Below are positions 35,207 to 44,685 of a stretch of 64,000 nt of DNA, piece after piece. Made by a program: the position numbers and the translations under genes. How positions within the stretch are numbered: position 1 is the first letter of the stretch; every line of letters begins with the position of its first letter. The stretch is from Vibrio tasmaniensis. Lineage in GTDB: Bacteria > Pseudomonadota > Gammaproteobacteria > Enterobacterales > Vibrionaceae. Location: the NCBI RefSeq assembly GCF_024347635.1, contig NZ_AP025510.1, forward strand, positions 1,860,001-1,924,000, written 5' to 3'. Below the pieces are notes generated by a model. That model was not told where the DNA came from, made no database searches, and saw nothing but the letters and a program-made list of their open reading frames with translations.

Positions 35207-37489
35207 CTAAGCAACGCTATTTAGCTTAGGTTTTAACTCTTTTCGCGTCAAAGTTTCACTAAAATCATGACTGAAGTGGTCAACTTGAATCGCTGTGTAG
35301 CGTAGTTTATCAGCAGCAACAATTTGGTCGACTTCTTCTTGTGTCAGAACATCAGCAGCAAGTGCTTGAGCCAGTTTATCTGCCAGCAAGCCTTTACGAG
35401 CCACTTTGCCCTCTTTCACTGCGTTGAAGATCTTACGCTCCAAAGGTTTAATGCTGTACATCGCATTGAAAGCATTCTCCATAAGGCCAACACTATCATC
35501 TTCCTCTTTGCCAATGTAACAAAGGTGAGTCAGACGTTCACGGTGTGCACCTGGAGTCATCAAACTCTCTGCTAGTTGAACTGTTAGGTTATCACTTGGT
35601 TTTTCAAAGTGGTTACCTACCGGGAAAACGAGACCTTTCAGCACTTTCCCAACCATCTTGTTCGGGAAGTTTCTGTACGCTTCCTGCAGCGACTTAGCCG
35701 CATTATGGAAACAATGTTGAACCGCGTAATGTACGTAATCTAGGTCAGCTTGTTGACGACCTTCGTCTTCATACTTCTTAAGCGCAGCAGACGCCATGTA
35801 TAGGTAACTCAGACCATCACCCAAACGTGCAGAGATAAGCTCTTTACGTTTCAGTTCACCACCTAGCGTCAGCATTGCGAAATCCGCACTCACTGCAAGC
35901 GCACGGCTCAATCGAGTCAAATCTTGGTAGTAAGGCTTGGTTGGACCGCTCATGTCGGCTTTAATGAACTTAGAGCCAGTCAGTGCTGCACCAAATGCGC
36001 CAAACGTGTTTTTAGTTGCGTGTGAGATATGCTTGAACAACAAGCTATCAAAGTCTTTTGCACCTTGCTTCTCGTCTGGATTCGCTGCCGCTTCCATTTC
36101 GCTCAATACGTATGGGTGACAACGTGTCGCACCTTGACCGAAGATCATCAGGTTACGAGTTAGAATGTTCGCACCTTCTACTGTGATAGCAACTGGAATA
36201 CCTAGGTAAGGCGCAGCCAAGTAGTTCATTGGGCCATCTTGAATTGCACGACCTGAATGGATATCCATTGAGTCATTCAGAATAGTACGTGCCATTTCTG
36301 TCATGTGATATTTGGCGATAGCCGTTACAATACCCGGCTTCTCTTTCATATCAAGTGAAGTGGTTGTCAGTGTACGAGTCGCTTCTAATAGATACGTTAA
36401 ACCACCAATACGGCCTAAGCTCTCTGCAACACCTTCAAATTTACCAATCGACATACCGAACTGCTTACGAACATAAGCATATGCGCCGGTCGTTTTCGCT
36501 GTAAGGTGGCCCATCGCCGTACCAAGTGCGGGTAATGAGATACCACGACCAGCAGACAGACATTCCACCAGCATGCGCCAGCCTTTACCTGCGTAATCTG
36601 CGCCACCGATTAGCCATTCCATAGGAATAAATACATCGTGACCGCGTGTTGGGCCATTCATAAACGCAAGACCAAGTGGATCATGACGCTCACCAATCAC
36701 AACACCTTCGTGGTCTGCAGGGATAAGCGCACAAGTGATACCAATATCTTCTTTGTCACCCAGTAGCTTTTCTGGATCGTGCAATTTGAAAGCCAGACCA
36801 AGTACCGTCGCCACTGGTGCTAGAGTAATATAACGCTTGTTCCAGTTAAGCTTGATGCCTAGTGTCTCTTTACCTTCGTACATGCCCATACACACTGTAC
36901 CGACATCAGGGATACCACCTGCATCAGAACCTGCTTCAGGTCCTGTTAGTGCGAAACAAGGGATGTCTGTACCGTCAGCAAGACGAGGTAGCCAGTAATC
37001 TTTTTGATCTTGAGTACCGTAGTGAGACAGCAGCTCACCAGGGCCAAGAGAGTTTGGAACCATTACCGAAACCGCAGTACTGATACTACGCGTTGCAATC
37101 TTAGTTACGATTGTAGAGTTGGCGTGCGCCGAAAATTCACGGCCGCCGTACCCTTTCGCGATAATTAGCGAGAAGAAACGCTCTTTGCGTAAGAAGTTCC
37201 ACACCTCTTCAGGAAGGTCTCGGTCTTCTTTCACAATTTTGTGGTCATCAAGCATAGCGAGTAGAGTTTCAAGTTCATTGTCCATGAACGATTGCTCTTC
37301 TGCTGTCAGCTGTGGTTTTGGATATTGGTGTAGCTTAGTGAAATCTGGTTTACCAGAAAACAGCTCTCCGTCCCACCACACGCTACCCGCTTCCATCGCT
37401 TCTTTCTCGGTGCTAGATAGGGGTGGTAGTACTTTTTTAAAGAGTTTAAAAGCTGGGTCACTTACCCATTTTTGTCTTAGAGAGCTCAT
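35207..37489 (-). CDS. fadE: Acyl-CoA dehydrogenase FadE
   Basis: A 760-residue FadE-type dehydrogenase, the long family with a C-terminal DUF1974. It introduces the first double bond of fatty acyl-CoA in beta-oxidation with FAD. Visible: LTGPEAGSDAGG (about 178), GITCALIPADHEG, AGRGISLPAL, and the C-terminal segment with GNHFEKPSDNL. Upstream is a PsrA-like TetR gene in the same direction with only 55 bases between. Its intrinsic terminator is split by the IS50-like element. Confidence 0.92.
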   Translation of the reverse strand: MSSLRQKWVSDPAFKLFKKVLPPLSSTEKEAMEAGSVWWDGELFSGKPDFTKLHQYPKPQLTAEEQSFMDNELETLLAMLDDHKIVKEDRDLPEEVWNFLRKERFFSLIIAKGYGGREFSAHANSTIVTKIATRSISTAVSVMVPNSLGPGELLSHYGTQDQKDYWLPRLADGTDIPCFALTGPEAGSDAGGIPDVGTVCMGMYEGKETLGIKLNWNKRYITLAPVATVLGLAFKLHDPEKLLGDKEDIGITCALIPADHEGVVIGERHDPLGLAFMNGPTRGHDVFIPMEWLIGGADYAGKGWRMLVECLSAGRGISLPALGTAMGHLTAKTTGAYAYVRKQFGMSIGKFEGVAESLGRIGGLTYLLEATRTLTTTSLDMKEKPGIVTAIAKYHMTEMARTILNDSMDIHSGRAIQDGPMNYLAAPYLGIPVAITVEGANILTRNLMIFGQGATRCHPYVLSEMEAAANPDEKQGAKDFDSLLFKHISHATKNTFGAFGAALTGSKFIKADMSGPTKPYYQDLTRLSRALAVSADFAMLTLGGELKRKELISARLGDGLSYLYMASAALKKYEDEGRQQADLDYVHYAVQHCFHNAAKSLQEAYRNFPNKMVGKVLKGLVFPVGNHFEKPSDNLTVQLAESLMTPGAHRERLTHLCYIGKEEDDSVGLMENAFNAMYSIKPLERKIFNAVKEGKVARKGLLADKLAQALAADVLTQEEVDQIVAADKLRYTAIQVDHFSHDFSETLTRKELKPKLNSVA

Positions 37490-37505
37490 AGTTCAGATCC
37501 TTTTG

Positions 37506-37525
37506 TTCACTATATTGTTTGTGAA
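37506..37525. promoter_or_regulatory. Inverted repeat before fadE
   Basis: TTCAC and GTGAA separated by ten bases, in the 55-bp gap upstream of fadE. It may be an operator; no regulator is assigned. Confidence 0.3.
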
Positions 37526-37544
37526 TGTTTTGCTTTTTATTGTT

Positions 37545-38174
37545 TTATTCTTTTGCTGACATGCCAGCGGCCAAATATGGAATAAGAATATCGACCACTG
37601 CCTTAGCATCTATCTTTCTGTCATAGTCATTCTCTGCAATTTCTATTAGAGCCTGGCTAGATGCCATGGTGAATACACAAGTCCCTAGGGTGAAGTGCAA
37701 TCGCCAAAATAACTGTTCTTGAGTGAGGTTTGGATTGGCTTTCATTACTGAGTTGGTAAACAAAGTCAGTACTTCGCTATAACGAGTAGTAATGAACCAA
37801 CGCAAATGACCTTGCACATCTGTATAGCCTCGACCGATGAGTAACATAAATCGGCTGGTACCATTTGGCCTTACATCATTCAGTGCCCTTAGCGGCTGTC
37901 TTAAAGACTCAAACACATCACTCATAGAATACGTTTCGTTCAAATTTAAGTTCACTAGCGCATCTTGCAATGCTGGCATAAATGCTTCTAAGTAACGATT
38001 GAGTACCGCACGAACCAGAGTCTTCTTATCGCCAAAGTGGTAGTTCACTGAAGCAAGATTGACATTGGCTTTACTCGTAATTGTGCGTAAAGAGGTGTCA
38101 TTAAAACCGTGCTCAGCAAATAAGCCTTCAGCCACATCTAAGATTTTGTCTTTGGTTGTACTTCTTGGTGCCAT
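37545..38174 (-). CDS. psrA: TetR-family regulator, PsrA-like
   Basis: A 209-residue TetR protein. The N-terminal HTH (about 5-55) includes AEGLFAEHGFNDTSLRTIT and NLASVNYHFGDKKTLVRAV, closely like Pseudomonas PsrA, which represses fatty-acid oxidation genes and responds to oleic acid. The neighbouring fadE supports a role in fatty-acid catabolism. ATG 38174 is preferred over GTG 38183. An AAAC-N4-GTTT motif lies just upstream. Confidence 0.8.
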   Translation of the reverse strand: MAPRSTTKDKILDVAEGLFAEHGFNDTSLRTITSKANVNLASVNYHFGDKKTLVRAVLNRYLEAFMPALQDALVNLNLNETYSMSDVFESLRQPLRALNDVRPNGTSRFMLLIGRGYTDVQGHLRWFITTRYSEVLTLFTNSVMKANPNLTQEQLFWRLHFTLGTCVFTMASSQALIEIAENDYDRKIDAKAVVDILIPYLAAGMSAKE

Positions 38175-38190
38175 TTCAATCACTCGTATT

Positions 38191-38202
38191 AAACAACTGT
38201 TT
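38191..38202. promoter_or_regulatory. PsrA-type operator motif upstream of the TetR gene
   Basis: AAACAACTGTTT matches the AAAC-(N2-4)-GTTT core of PsrA boxes and lies 17 bases upstream of the start codon, fitting autorepression. Confidence 0.4.
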
Positions 38203-38203
38203 G

Positions 38204-38395
38204 AAATATACGCTTAGTACATTTATTTAACAAGCAAGCAACATCACATTTTCACAAATTGGTCGTACCAGTTATGAGCATTACGTTCTAAGCGATTGAA
38301 TAGAGGCGCGTTTAATTAAAAAGAGAAAATTAATGAATTTTTGGGGAACTGAAATGGTAATCGAGGGTCATAAATTAAGTAGAAAACAGAGTATT
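38204..38395. other. A/T-rich intergenic stretch, nothing identified
   Basis: No supported gene or clear repeat between the TetR promoter and the orphan terminator region that follows. Confidence 0.5.
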
Positions 38396-38510
38396 TAGAT
38401 GTTTAACAGGCCGTCAAACTTGTTTCTCACTGTTTTCTTAATTACTGCATTTTCCTTATTAACTCCTATACTTGTATCCGCCCAAACCACGTTGGTTTGG
38501 GCTTTTTTTT
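38396..38510 (+). ncRNA. Candidate small RNA ending at an orphan terminator
   Basis: A plus-strand terminator (38480-38510) has no plus-strand gene upstream of it. The preceding 80-100 bases are U-rich and unstructured-looking. A 77-codon open frame starting at 38399 begins with a signal-peptide-like stretch but runs straight through the terminator, so a transcript that ends there fits better. No known vibrio sRNA is recognised. The 5' end is a guess. Confidence 0.3.
38480..38510 (+). terminator. Strong orphan terminator on the plus strand
   Basis: GCCCAAACC and GGTTTGGGC around ACGTT, followed by T8. Confidence 0.85.
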
Positions 38511-38550
38511 GTCTAAGATCACGGTATTTTTCTAGGTTAATAGTAGACAC

Positions 38551-38576
38551 AAAAAAGCCCTCGAAACCGAAGGCTT
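38551..38576 (-). terminator. Terminator of the adhesin gene
   Basis: On the minus strand AAAGCCTTCG pairs with CGAGGGCTTT (one G-T pair) around GTTT, followed by T6. It lies 37 bases past the adhesin stop. Confidence 0.85.
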
Positions 38577-38612
38577 TCACTACATTAAAATTCAAAGCAT
38601 TTCACGATCCTA

Positions 38613-41600
38613 CTAGGCAGCATCATTTTTGATTAACTCGGCTAGCACCGAAAGATCATTGCCGAGATCAACCGAAGCTCCCATTTCCGTTGCAATACCT
38701 TCAACCACTATGGTTTGAGTATCACTGCCGCCACTGATTGGAATCGATAGTGCGATATCGTCTCCATCAACAGACACTTCAATCATGCCAAGCAGCTCGG
38801 CCATTTGAGTTTCATCTTGTGGGTCTTCAAGTAGATCATTGAGGTCAATCAGATCACCGGCGCCCTCCGTATAAAGCTCAAAGCTTTTAATTATATCGGT
38901 CCCGTTATCGAGCGCAGAGTCTAACCAGGTGAATATATTGTCATCGCTATCTCCAATCAGCAGGTCATTACCAGAGCCCGCAAATAAAGGCTCATTACTC
39001 GCAGCACTGATCACGTTATATTGTTGTGGTTCTTCAATATCAACCACCACCGTTTCGACGGTACTTTCAGCGCCATTTGAATCTACTGCGACATAGTCAA
39101 ATTGAGGGTCATCGGTTACAGCTTCATTACCTTGTACGTAACGCAGCTCCCAATTACCACCGGAAGATGAAAGCTCCATACCAACAATCGGATTACTTGG
39201 TGAAGAGTAGCTAAACTCGTACAGAATCTGCTGATTGCCTGTATCGCCTTCATCTTTTTGGTATTGCTCGCTAGCTGTTGTCCCGTCAGCAAAGGTATAG
39301 ATAACTTCAATATGTACACTACTATTGGTATTGAACTCTCCTCCCATACCATCTAATCCAAAATGAACCACTTCAAGTGGGTTGTTGGTAAAGTCGATGA
39401 TCAAGGTCTCCTGCATGTTCATACCTTTACCATCAGTATCACCAATCCCATAACCAACATGTGGCTGCTCACCTTGATACTGCTGTAGGGGTTTGTCATT
39501 ATTGTCATCAATCGATAGCGTAATGGTATTTCCGTTAGCTAAGGTAATTAGCCTTTCGGTTGGTGATACCGCGACGCCCCAATTATAGAAACCATCAACG
39601 AGCTCTGGCATATCGTCAGGGTCACCACTGAAGCCCATTTCAAACATTTCTCCAGGCCCGGCAACGAAGCTGATATTGTTTGGGACAAACAACACACCGT
39701 TGTCGACGTCAGACTGCACAATTTCTCTCGTGACGCCATTTTCATCGGTATACAAAAGGCTGCCATTGGTTGGCAAACTTTCTATCCGAATATTAAGTGG
39801 AATGTCGTCATGATCATCTTCTATATCTGAGATGTAATCTGGCATGCCGCCATCTTCAGAATCGAAGAGGATAGGTATAATCGCGTCCTCATCATTAACG
39901 ACCGTAAAGCTGGTCGCTTCAGGTGCGTCATTGACACCATTGATTGTTATCTCGATAACATGCTCTACACCATCGATGGCGGTGACGACATATCGCTCAA
40001 TAACCGTGTCGTCATCGTTCAAGTATTGAACGGCATCGTTATCAACGACATAACTCCATGCCCCTTCAGGAGTAATCGTTAACATTCCTAGTGCAAGTGC
40101 ATTAGTAGATCCAACAGGGGTAAACACGCCATTAGGTTTAAATGCAGGCATGTCACTGGTGTCGACATCAGTAATCGTTAAGGTTCCAGACACCGAGAGT
40201 TCGTTGGTATCTTCATTGACATCGACGTCCTCTGTCACTTCTCCCACGTCAGAGTCACCTTCCCCAACCGTAATCTCAGATGGGTCATCGGCACCGTTGA
40301 TGGTGATGGTCACTTCACTTGTGGTTCCGTCAATCGCAGTAACCGTGTAAACCTCGGTGACAAACTCATCATCATCGAGATACTGCACATCATCGTTGTC
40401 GACGACGTAAGTCCATTCGCCATCGTCGGTAATGGTCAGCATACCCAACGCAATATCATTGGTCGAACCTTCAGGATTAAACGTTCCGTTAGGTTGAAAA
40501 GCCGCGACATCGTTAGCATCAACATCGGTAATCGTCAGTGTTCCCGTCGCCATCAAGTCGTTACTCTCCGGGTCAACATCGACATCTTCCGTCACCTCAC
40601 CCACGTCAGAGTCACCTTCCCCAACCGTAATCTCAGATGGGTCATCGGCACCATTGATGGTGATGGTTACTTCACTGGTGGTTCCGTCAACCGCAGTAAC
40701 CGTGTAAACCTCGGTGACAAACTCATCATCATCGAGATATTGCACATCGTCGTTGTCTACGACGTAAGTCCATTCGCCATCGTCGGTAATGGTCAACACA
40801 CCCAACGCAGTATCATTGGTCGAACCTTCAGGATTAAACGTTCCGTTAGGTTGAAAAGCCGCGATATCGTTAGCATCAACATCGGTAATCGTTAGTGTTC
40901 CCGACGCCATCAAGTCGTTACTCTCCGGGTCAACATCGACATCTTCCGTCACCTCCCCCATGTCTGAGTCACCTTCCCCGACAGTAATTTCGGATGGATC
41001 ATCAGCTCCATTGATGGTGATGGTTACTTCACTTGTGGTTCCGTCAATCGCAGTAACCGTGTAAACCTCGGTGACAAACTCATCGTCGTCAAGGTATTGC
41101 ACATCATCGTTGTTGACGACGTAAGTCCATTCACCACCATCGGTAATGGTCAAAAAACCCAGAGCGGTATCATTGGTCGAACCTTCTGGGTTAAACACAC
41201 CGTTTGGTTCGAAAGCAGCGACGTCGTTATCGTCGACATCGGTGATGGTTAGCGTCCCTGACGTCGCTAAGTTGTTGCTCTCTTGATCAACATCCACATC
41301 CTCAGTCACTTCTCCTGTGTCTGAATCACCTTCACCAACAGTTATGTCAGATGGATCATCGGCACCGTTAATAGTGATAGTCACTTCGCTAGTGGTACCG
41401 TCACTGGCTGTCACGGTATAAACCTCAGTAACGAATTCATCGTCATCCAAGTACTGAACATCGTCGTTGTTAACTACGTAAGTCCAAGCACCATCAGGGT
41501 CGATGCTCAATACGCCTAGCTGTGATTCGTTTGTTGAACCTACGAGGTTAAACTCACCGTCAGCTGAATAGGTAGGAGTGTCGCTGTCTACATCTGTAAT

Positions 41601-42428
41601 TACGACCTGACCAGACGTCACTAATTGATTGGTGATGTCATCTACATCAATGTCCTCAGTCACACTGCCCGAATCATCGGTAGCGACTGCCGCATCATCA
41701 GTACCAATGATGGTGACGGTGATGACTTGTTCGCTACCATCGGAGGTTTGTACTGTCGTCGTATCTTGAATTTGCTCGCCGTCAGCAAGTTCATCAAATG
41801 GACTGTTGGCCACGAATGTCCACGTACCATCTTCATTAACGACAAAAGACCCAAACCCATTCTGACCTTCCGCCTCTTTGGCGATAAAGGTAACGTCCGG
41901 ATCGTCGCTGGTTAAAGCGCCCCCGGTTTCAATAGGCTCATCCTGTTCAAACTCAATAACGTTGGTTTCACCTGAAACAAGCGCAAGAGCAATGATATCG
42001 AAAAGAGCAATACTTTGAGTTTCGGACAGCCCTTGAGATTCAAGTCCGTCAGTTTCAAAGTTCGTGGAAGCTAGAGTTTCAGCCCCTGTACGTTCAATTC
42101 TACCACTGTTGGTTAGACTTGAGCCTTGCTCACCAGCGGCGGTATCGAACTCATCACCCAATTCTGTTGGATCAAATCCTTCTTCAATAGCACGCTGAAC
42201 TTGAACAATAGCATCATCAGTGTCTAGCAAGTTTAGCTGGCCTCGGTCATCGACAAACCGTGCCGAAACATTTGGCACGCTCTCTTCACTTGTTTCGATA
42301 GTGACAACGACGTCGCTAGCAGCTGGTTGCTCGCCCGGAGGCAAACGTCTAACTTGGCCTTGAGCGTCCAGCACTACAACCCCGTTCGCAAGACCTAGTA
42401 TATTTAGGTTGATACTTCCCATATCCAT
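38613..42428 (-). CDS. VCBS-repeat type I-secreted adhesin with retention module
   Basis: A 1271-residue acidic protein without a signal peptide. N-terminus MDMGSINLNILGLANGVVVL and RRLPPGEQP resembles the retention module of LapA-type adhesins, with a TAAG motif at residues 96-99, the type of site cut by the LapG protease. Then a partial VCBS-like unit, five VCBS repeats (119-aa unit, about residues 250-850), a cadherin-like region, a lectin-like region (about 960-1120), one RTX-like GSGNDLLIGDSDDN, and a C-terminal type I secretion target (VCA0849 type). Likely a surface biofilm adhesin. ATG 42428 is chosen; the frame extends to 42530. Confidence 0.85.
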   Translation of the reverse strand: MDMGSINLNILGLANGVVVLDAQGQVRRLPPGEQPAASDVVVTIETSEESVPNVSARFVDDRGQLNLLDTDDAIVQVQRAIEEGFDPTELGDEFDTAAGEQGSSLTNSGRIERTGAETLASTNFETDGLESQGLSETQSIALFDIIALALVSGETNVIEFEQDEPIETGGALTSDDPDVTFIAKEAEGQNGFGSFVVNEDGTWTFVANSPFDELADGEQIQDTTTVQTSDGSEQVITVTIIGTDDAAVATDDSGSVTEDIDVDDITNQLVTSGQVVITDVDSDTPTYSADGEFNLVGSTNESQLGVLSIDPDGAWTYVVNNDDVQYLDDDEFVTEVYTVTASDGTTSEVTITINGADDPSDITVGEGDSDTGEVTEDVDVDQESNNLATSGTLTITDVDDNDVAAFEPNGVFNPEGSTNDTALGFLTITDGGEWTYVVNNDDVQYLDDDEFVTEVYTVTAIDGTTSEVTITINGADDPSEITVGEGDSDMGEVTEDVDVDPESNDLMASGTLTITDVDANDIAAFQPNGTFNPEGSTNDTALGVLTITDDGEWTYVVDNDDVQYLDDDEFVTEVYTVTAVDGTTSEVTITINGADDPSEITVGEGDSDVGEVTEDVDVDPESNDLMATGTLTITDVDANDVAAFQPNGTFNPEGSTNDIALGMLTITDDGEWTYVVDNDDVQYLDDDEFVTEVYTVTAIDGTTSEVTITINGADDPSEITVGEGDSDVGEVTEDVDVNEDTNELSVSGTLTITDVDTSDMPAFKPNGVFTPVGSTNALALGMLTITPEGAWSYVVDNDAVQYLNDDDTVIERYVVTAIDGVEHVIEITINGVNDAPEATSFTVVNDEDAIIPILFDSEDGGMPDYISDIEDDHDDIPLNIRIESLPTNGSLLYTDENGVTREIVQSDVDNGVLFVPNNISFVAGPGEMFEMGFSGDPDDMPELVDGFYNWGVAVSPTERLITLANGNTITLSIDDNNDKPLQQYQGEQPHVGYGIGDTDGKGMNMQETLIIDFTNNPLEVVHFGLDGMGGEFNTNSSVHIEVIYTFADGTTASEQYQKDEGDTGNQQILYEFSYSSPSNPIVGMELSSSGGNWELRYVQGNEAVTDDPQFDYVAVDSNGAESTVETVVVDIEEPQQYNVISAASNEPLFAGSGNDLLIGDSDDNIFTWLDSALDNGTDIIKSFELYTEGAGDLIDLNDLLEDPQDETQMAELLGMIEVSVDGDDIALSIPISGGSDTQTIVVEGIATEMGASVDLGNDLSVLAELIKNDAA
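40225..41300. repeat. 357-bp near-identical tandem repeats inside the adhesin gene
   Basis: Three successive 357-bp units (119 codons) carry almost the same DNA, visible for example at GTCACCTC near 40591 and 40948. The outer units on both sides are more diverged. Same-frame units let copy number change by recombination without breaking the protein. Confidence 0.8.
42132..42143 (-). other. TAAG motif, candidate LapG cleavage site
   Basis: Encodes Thr-Ala-Ala-Gly at residues 96-99 of the adhesin, just after the retention module, where LapA-type adhesins are cut. Inferred from position and motif only. Confidence 0.5.
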
Positions 42429-42723
42429 ATTCCCACTTCTGCCCAGAACACACCAAACGCGGATCCAATCCCACTCTGCGCTGTGGCTATTTCCTACAAT
42501 AAATTTAGTAGTGACACTATTGATAATCAACTCACTAAAAGTATGGAAATGTGATGCTTTTTAAATTAGTCAATGGCAATAGCGACTTACATTCAAAAAA
42601 AAACCTACAAACTTCGCATTTTTTTGCAAATGTCCTAAGCTTCGTTTAATACCATTCACTCAATTCAACGGTAAACGTAGGTTGGGAAACGGATGAGGCA
42701 TTGAAAGTAGAAGGAGAGCTACT

Positions 42724-44031
42724 TTGAAATTGTTTAAATTATCCATAATGTGTTGCTTAGTTGCTGCAACACCACTCAACGCTCAAACTCTGGAGCAGTC
42801 TGTGGCTATTACCTTGGCAACGAATCCAGAGATAAAAAGCATCTTTAACGAATATGTAAGCGTTAAAAAACGTAATGACGCCTCTGGTGGGGCATACAGG
42901 CCCAGTATCGACCTTGATGCCGGTATTGGTTACGAAGGTATAAACCCTGCACCCAATAACGGTCCAGACACCGATCTAACAAGAAAGGAAGCAACGATTT
43001 CCCTCACTCAATTGCTGTGGGATGGTTCCTCGACTCTGAACGATATTGACCGTACCGCTGCAGAAGCCGAGTCGGTTCGCTTGCAATTGATAGCAGATGC
43101 CGAAGACAAAGCACTGGAGGTAACTCAAATATATCTCGACGCCGTAAAAGCGACGGAGGTGCTGGCACTGTCAGAAAGTAACCTTGCCGTACACAAGAAA
43201 ATCTATAAAGACATTAAAAAGCGAGCCAATTCAGGCATAGGTTCCACCGCAGATGTTTCGCAAGTAGAAGCTAGGATTGCAAAAGCTCATGGTAACTTAT
43301 TAGCCGCCCAGAATAATTTGATCGACACACATACCCAATTTCGAAGAGTCGTAGGACAAGAACCGCTAGGTCTAATTTACCCAAGGGCCGATATATCTTG
43401 GATTCCACTGTCATTGTCAGATGCCCTAGTTGATGCTTTAGATAAACACCCTGTAATTAAAATAGCGGCGGCAGATGTCGACGCAGCACATTTTCAATAC
43501 AAACAGTCCAAAGGCGTAAACTACCCTACATTCTCTATAGAAGCGTCTCAGTCATGGCGTGATGATGCAGGAGGCGATGAAGGTTCAAGTCAAGAAACGC
43601 TCGCAATGCTGAGAATGCGGTATAACTTGTACAATGGTGGTACAGACAGCGCCAATTCAGAAGCTTCTGCTTACCAACTCAATAAGGCGAAAGATCTTAG
43701 AGATCGTGCTTATCGCCAAGTCGAAGAAGGACTTCGCCTCTCATGGAGCGCCTTAGATCTCACACTGCAACAGAAAAACTTTTTGTCCGACCATGTTGAT
43801 TCAGCTTCAGAAACCGTTATCGCCTATGAAAAACAATACCGAATAGGTAAACGTACTCTGCTTGACCTGCTCAATACTGAGAACGAACTGTTTGAAGCCC
43901 GCAAAGATTATCTGGATGCCCATTATTCGGAGCAGTACGCTAAATACCGAGTGATGAACGCTACAGGTTCTTTATTGAATGCTCTGCTGGTTGATATACC
44001 AGAAGAGTGGACAACGGCCGTGGAGTATTAA
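42724..44031 (+). CDS. TolC-family outer-membrane channel of a type I secretion system
   Basis: A 435-residue protein with a signal peptide (MKLFKLSIMCCLVAATPLNA) and the repeat pattern of TolC proteins (about 20-430), including a late RTLLDLLNTENELFEARK helix. It starts at TTG 42724, with a strong AAGGAG seven bases away. Divergent from the adhesin gene and followed by the OmpA-like gene with a one-base overlap. It would provide the outer-membrane part for secretion of the adhesin. The ABC pump and membrane-fusion partner are not nearby. Confidence 0.86.
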   Translation: MKLFKLSIMCCLVAATPLNAQTLEQSVAITLATNPEIKSIFNEYVSVKKRNDASGGAYRPSIDLDAGIGYEGINPAPNNGPDTDLTRKEATISLTQLLWDGSSTLNDIDRTAAEAESVRLQLIADAEDKALEVTQIYLDAVKATEVLALSESNLAVHKKIYKDIKKRANSGIGSTADVSQVEARIAKAHGNLLAAQNNLIDTHTQFRRVVGQEPLGLIYPRADISWIPLSLSDALVDALDKHPVIKIAAADVDAAHFQYKQSKGVNYPTFSIEASQSWRDDAGGDEGSSQETLAMLRMRYNLYNGGTDSANSEASAYQLNKAKDLRDRAYRQVEEGLRLSWSALDLTLQQKNFLSDHVDSASETVIAYEKQYRIGKRTLLDLLNTENELFEARKDYLDAHYSEQYAKYRVMNATGSLLNALLVDIPEEWTTAVEY

Positions 44032-44642
44032 TGATGAAAATAACTTACTTATTACTTCCCGTATTAACGATGACTTTATTTGCCTGCTCCAATCAGCAGC
44101 GAGAAGCTTACATCGAGACGCCCGAAGCTGAACAAATTGCCGATCTGCAAGACGATGATAAAGATGGTGTAGTAAACGCGCGAGATACCTGCCCTGGTAC
44201 ACCAGAAACATCACAAGTCGACAATGATGGCTGTGGTGAAACAATTCGAGCAGAAGAAGTACGACAACTAAAAATACTCTTTGCTCATGACTCATTTGAA
44301 GTAAACCCAATATTTTCTAGCCAGATTAGCACCATGGCAGAGTTTCTTGAAAACTACAAAAGTGCGTCGATTGAGATTCAAGGTTACGCCAGTAAAGTGG
44401 GTTCCAACGAGTACAACTTGGACTTGTCAAAGAAACGAGCAAACAATGTGCAAGACGAGTTACTTTCTAATGGTATAGAACCGGAGCGCGTGAGAATTGT
44501 TGGCTATGGTGAAGAACGCTTAGAAAACGATGGTGACGACCCTACTTCACACGCACTGAACCGTAAGGTAACCGCGACTGTAGTTGGGTTAAGTGAACAG
44601 ATCGTTGAAGAGTGGACCATTTTTACCACACTAGAAAAGTAG
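44031..44642 (+). CDS. OmpA-like lipoprotein with TSP3 repeat
   Basis: A 203-residue protein with a lipoprotein signal (LFAC at about residues 16-19), an acidic thrombospondin type 3 calcium repeat (DDDKDGVVNARDTCPGT and DNDGC, about 42-70), and a C-terminal OmpA peptidoglycan-binding domain (about 80-190, with YNLDLSKKRANNVQ). The usual GHTD motif here reads GYAS. ATG 44031 overlaps the TolC stop in TAATG, so translation is coupled; ATG 44034 is an alternative. Probably anchors the secretion machinery to the cell wall. Confidence 0.82.
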   Translation: MMKITYLLLPVLTMTLFACSNQQREAYIETPEAEQIADLQDDDKDGVVNARDTCPGTPETSQVDNDGCGETIRAEEVRQLKILFAHDSFEVNPIFSSQISTMAEFLENYKSASIEIQGYASKVGSNEYNLDLSKKRANNVQDELLSNGIEPERVRIVGYGEERLENDGDDPTSHALNRKVTATVVGLSEQIVEEWTIFTTLEK

Positions 44643-44685
44643 CGTGACATTGTCACTGAGATGTAAGGTGTAAAGTAAGTTATTT

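Noticed and set aside
38399..38632. 77-codon plus frame with signal-peptide-like start
   Set aside because: It runs straight through a strong terminator and into the 3' end of the adhesin gene.
40150..40895. Antisense plus-strand frames inside the adhesin repeats
   Set aside because: They exist because the repeated, acidic sense codons lack stops in the opposite frame; same peptides recur with each repeat.
40225..41300. Repeat array considered as CRISPR
   Set aside because: 357-bp units in one reading frame, no short repeat/spacer pattern, no cas genes.
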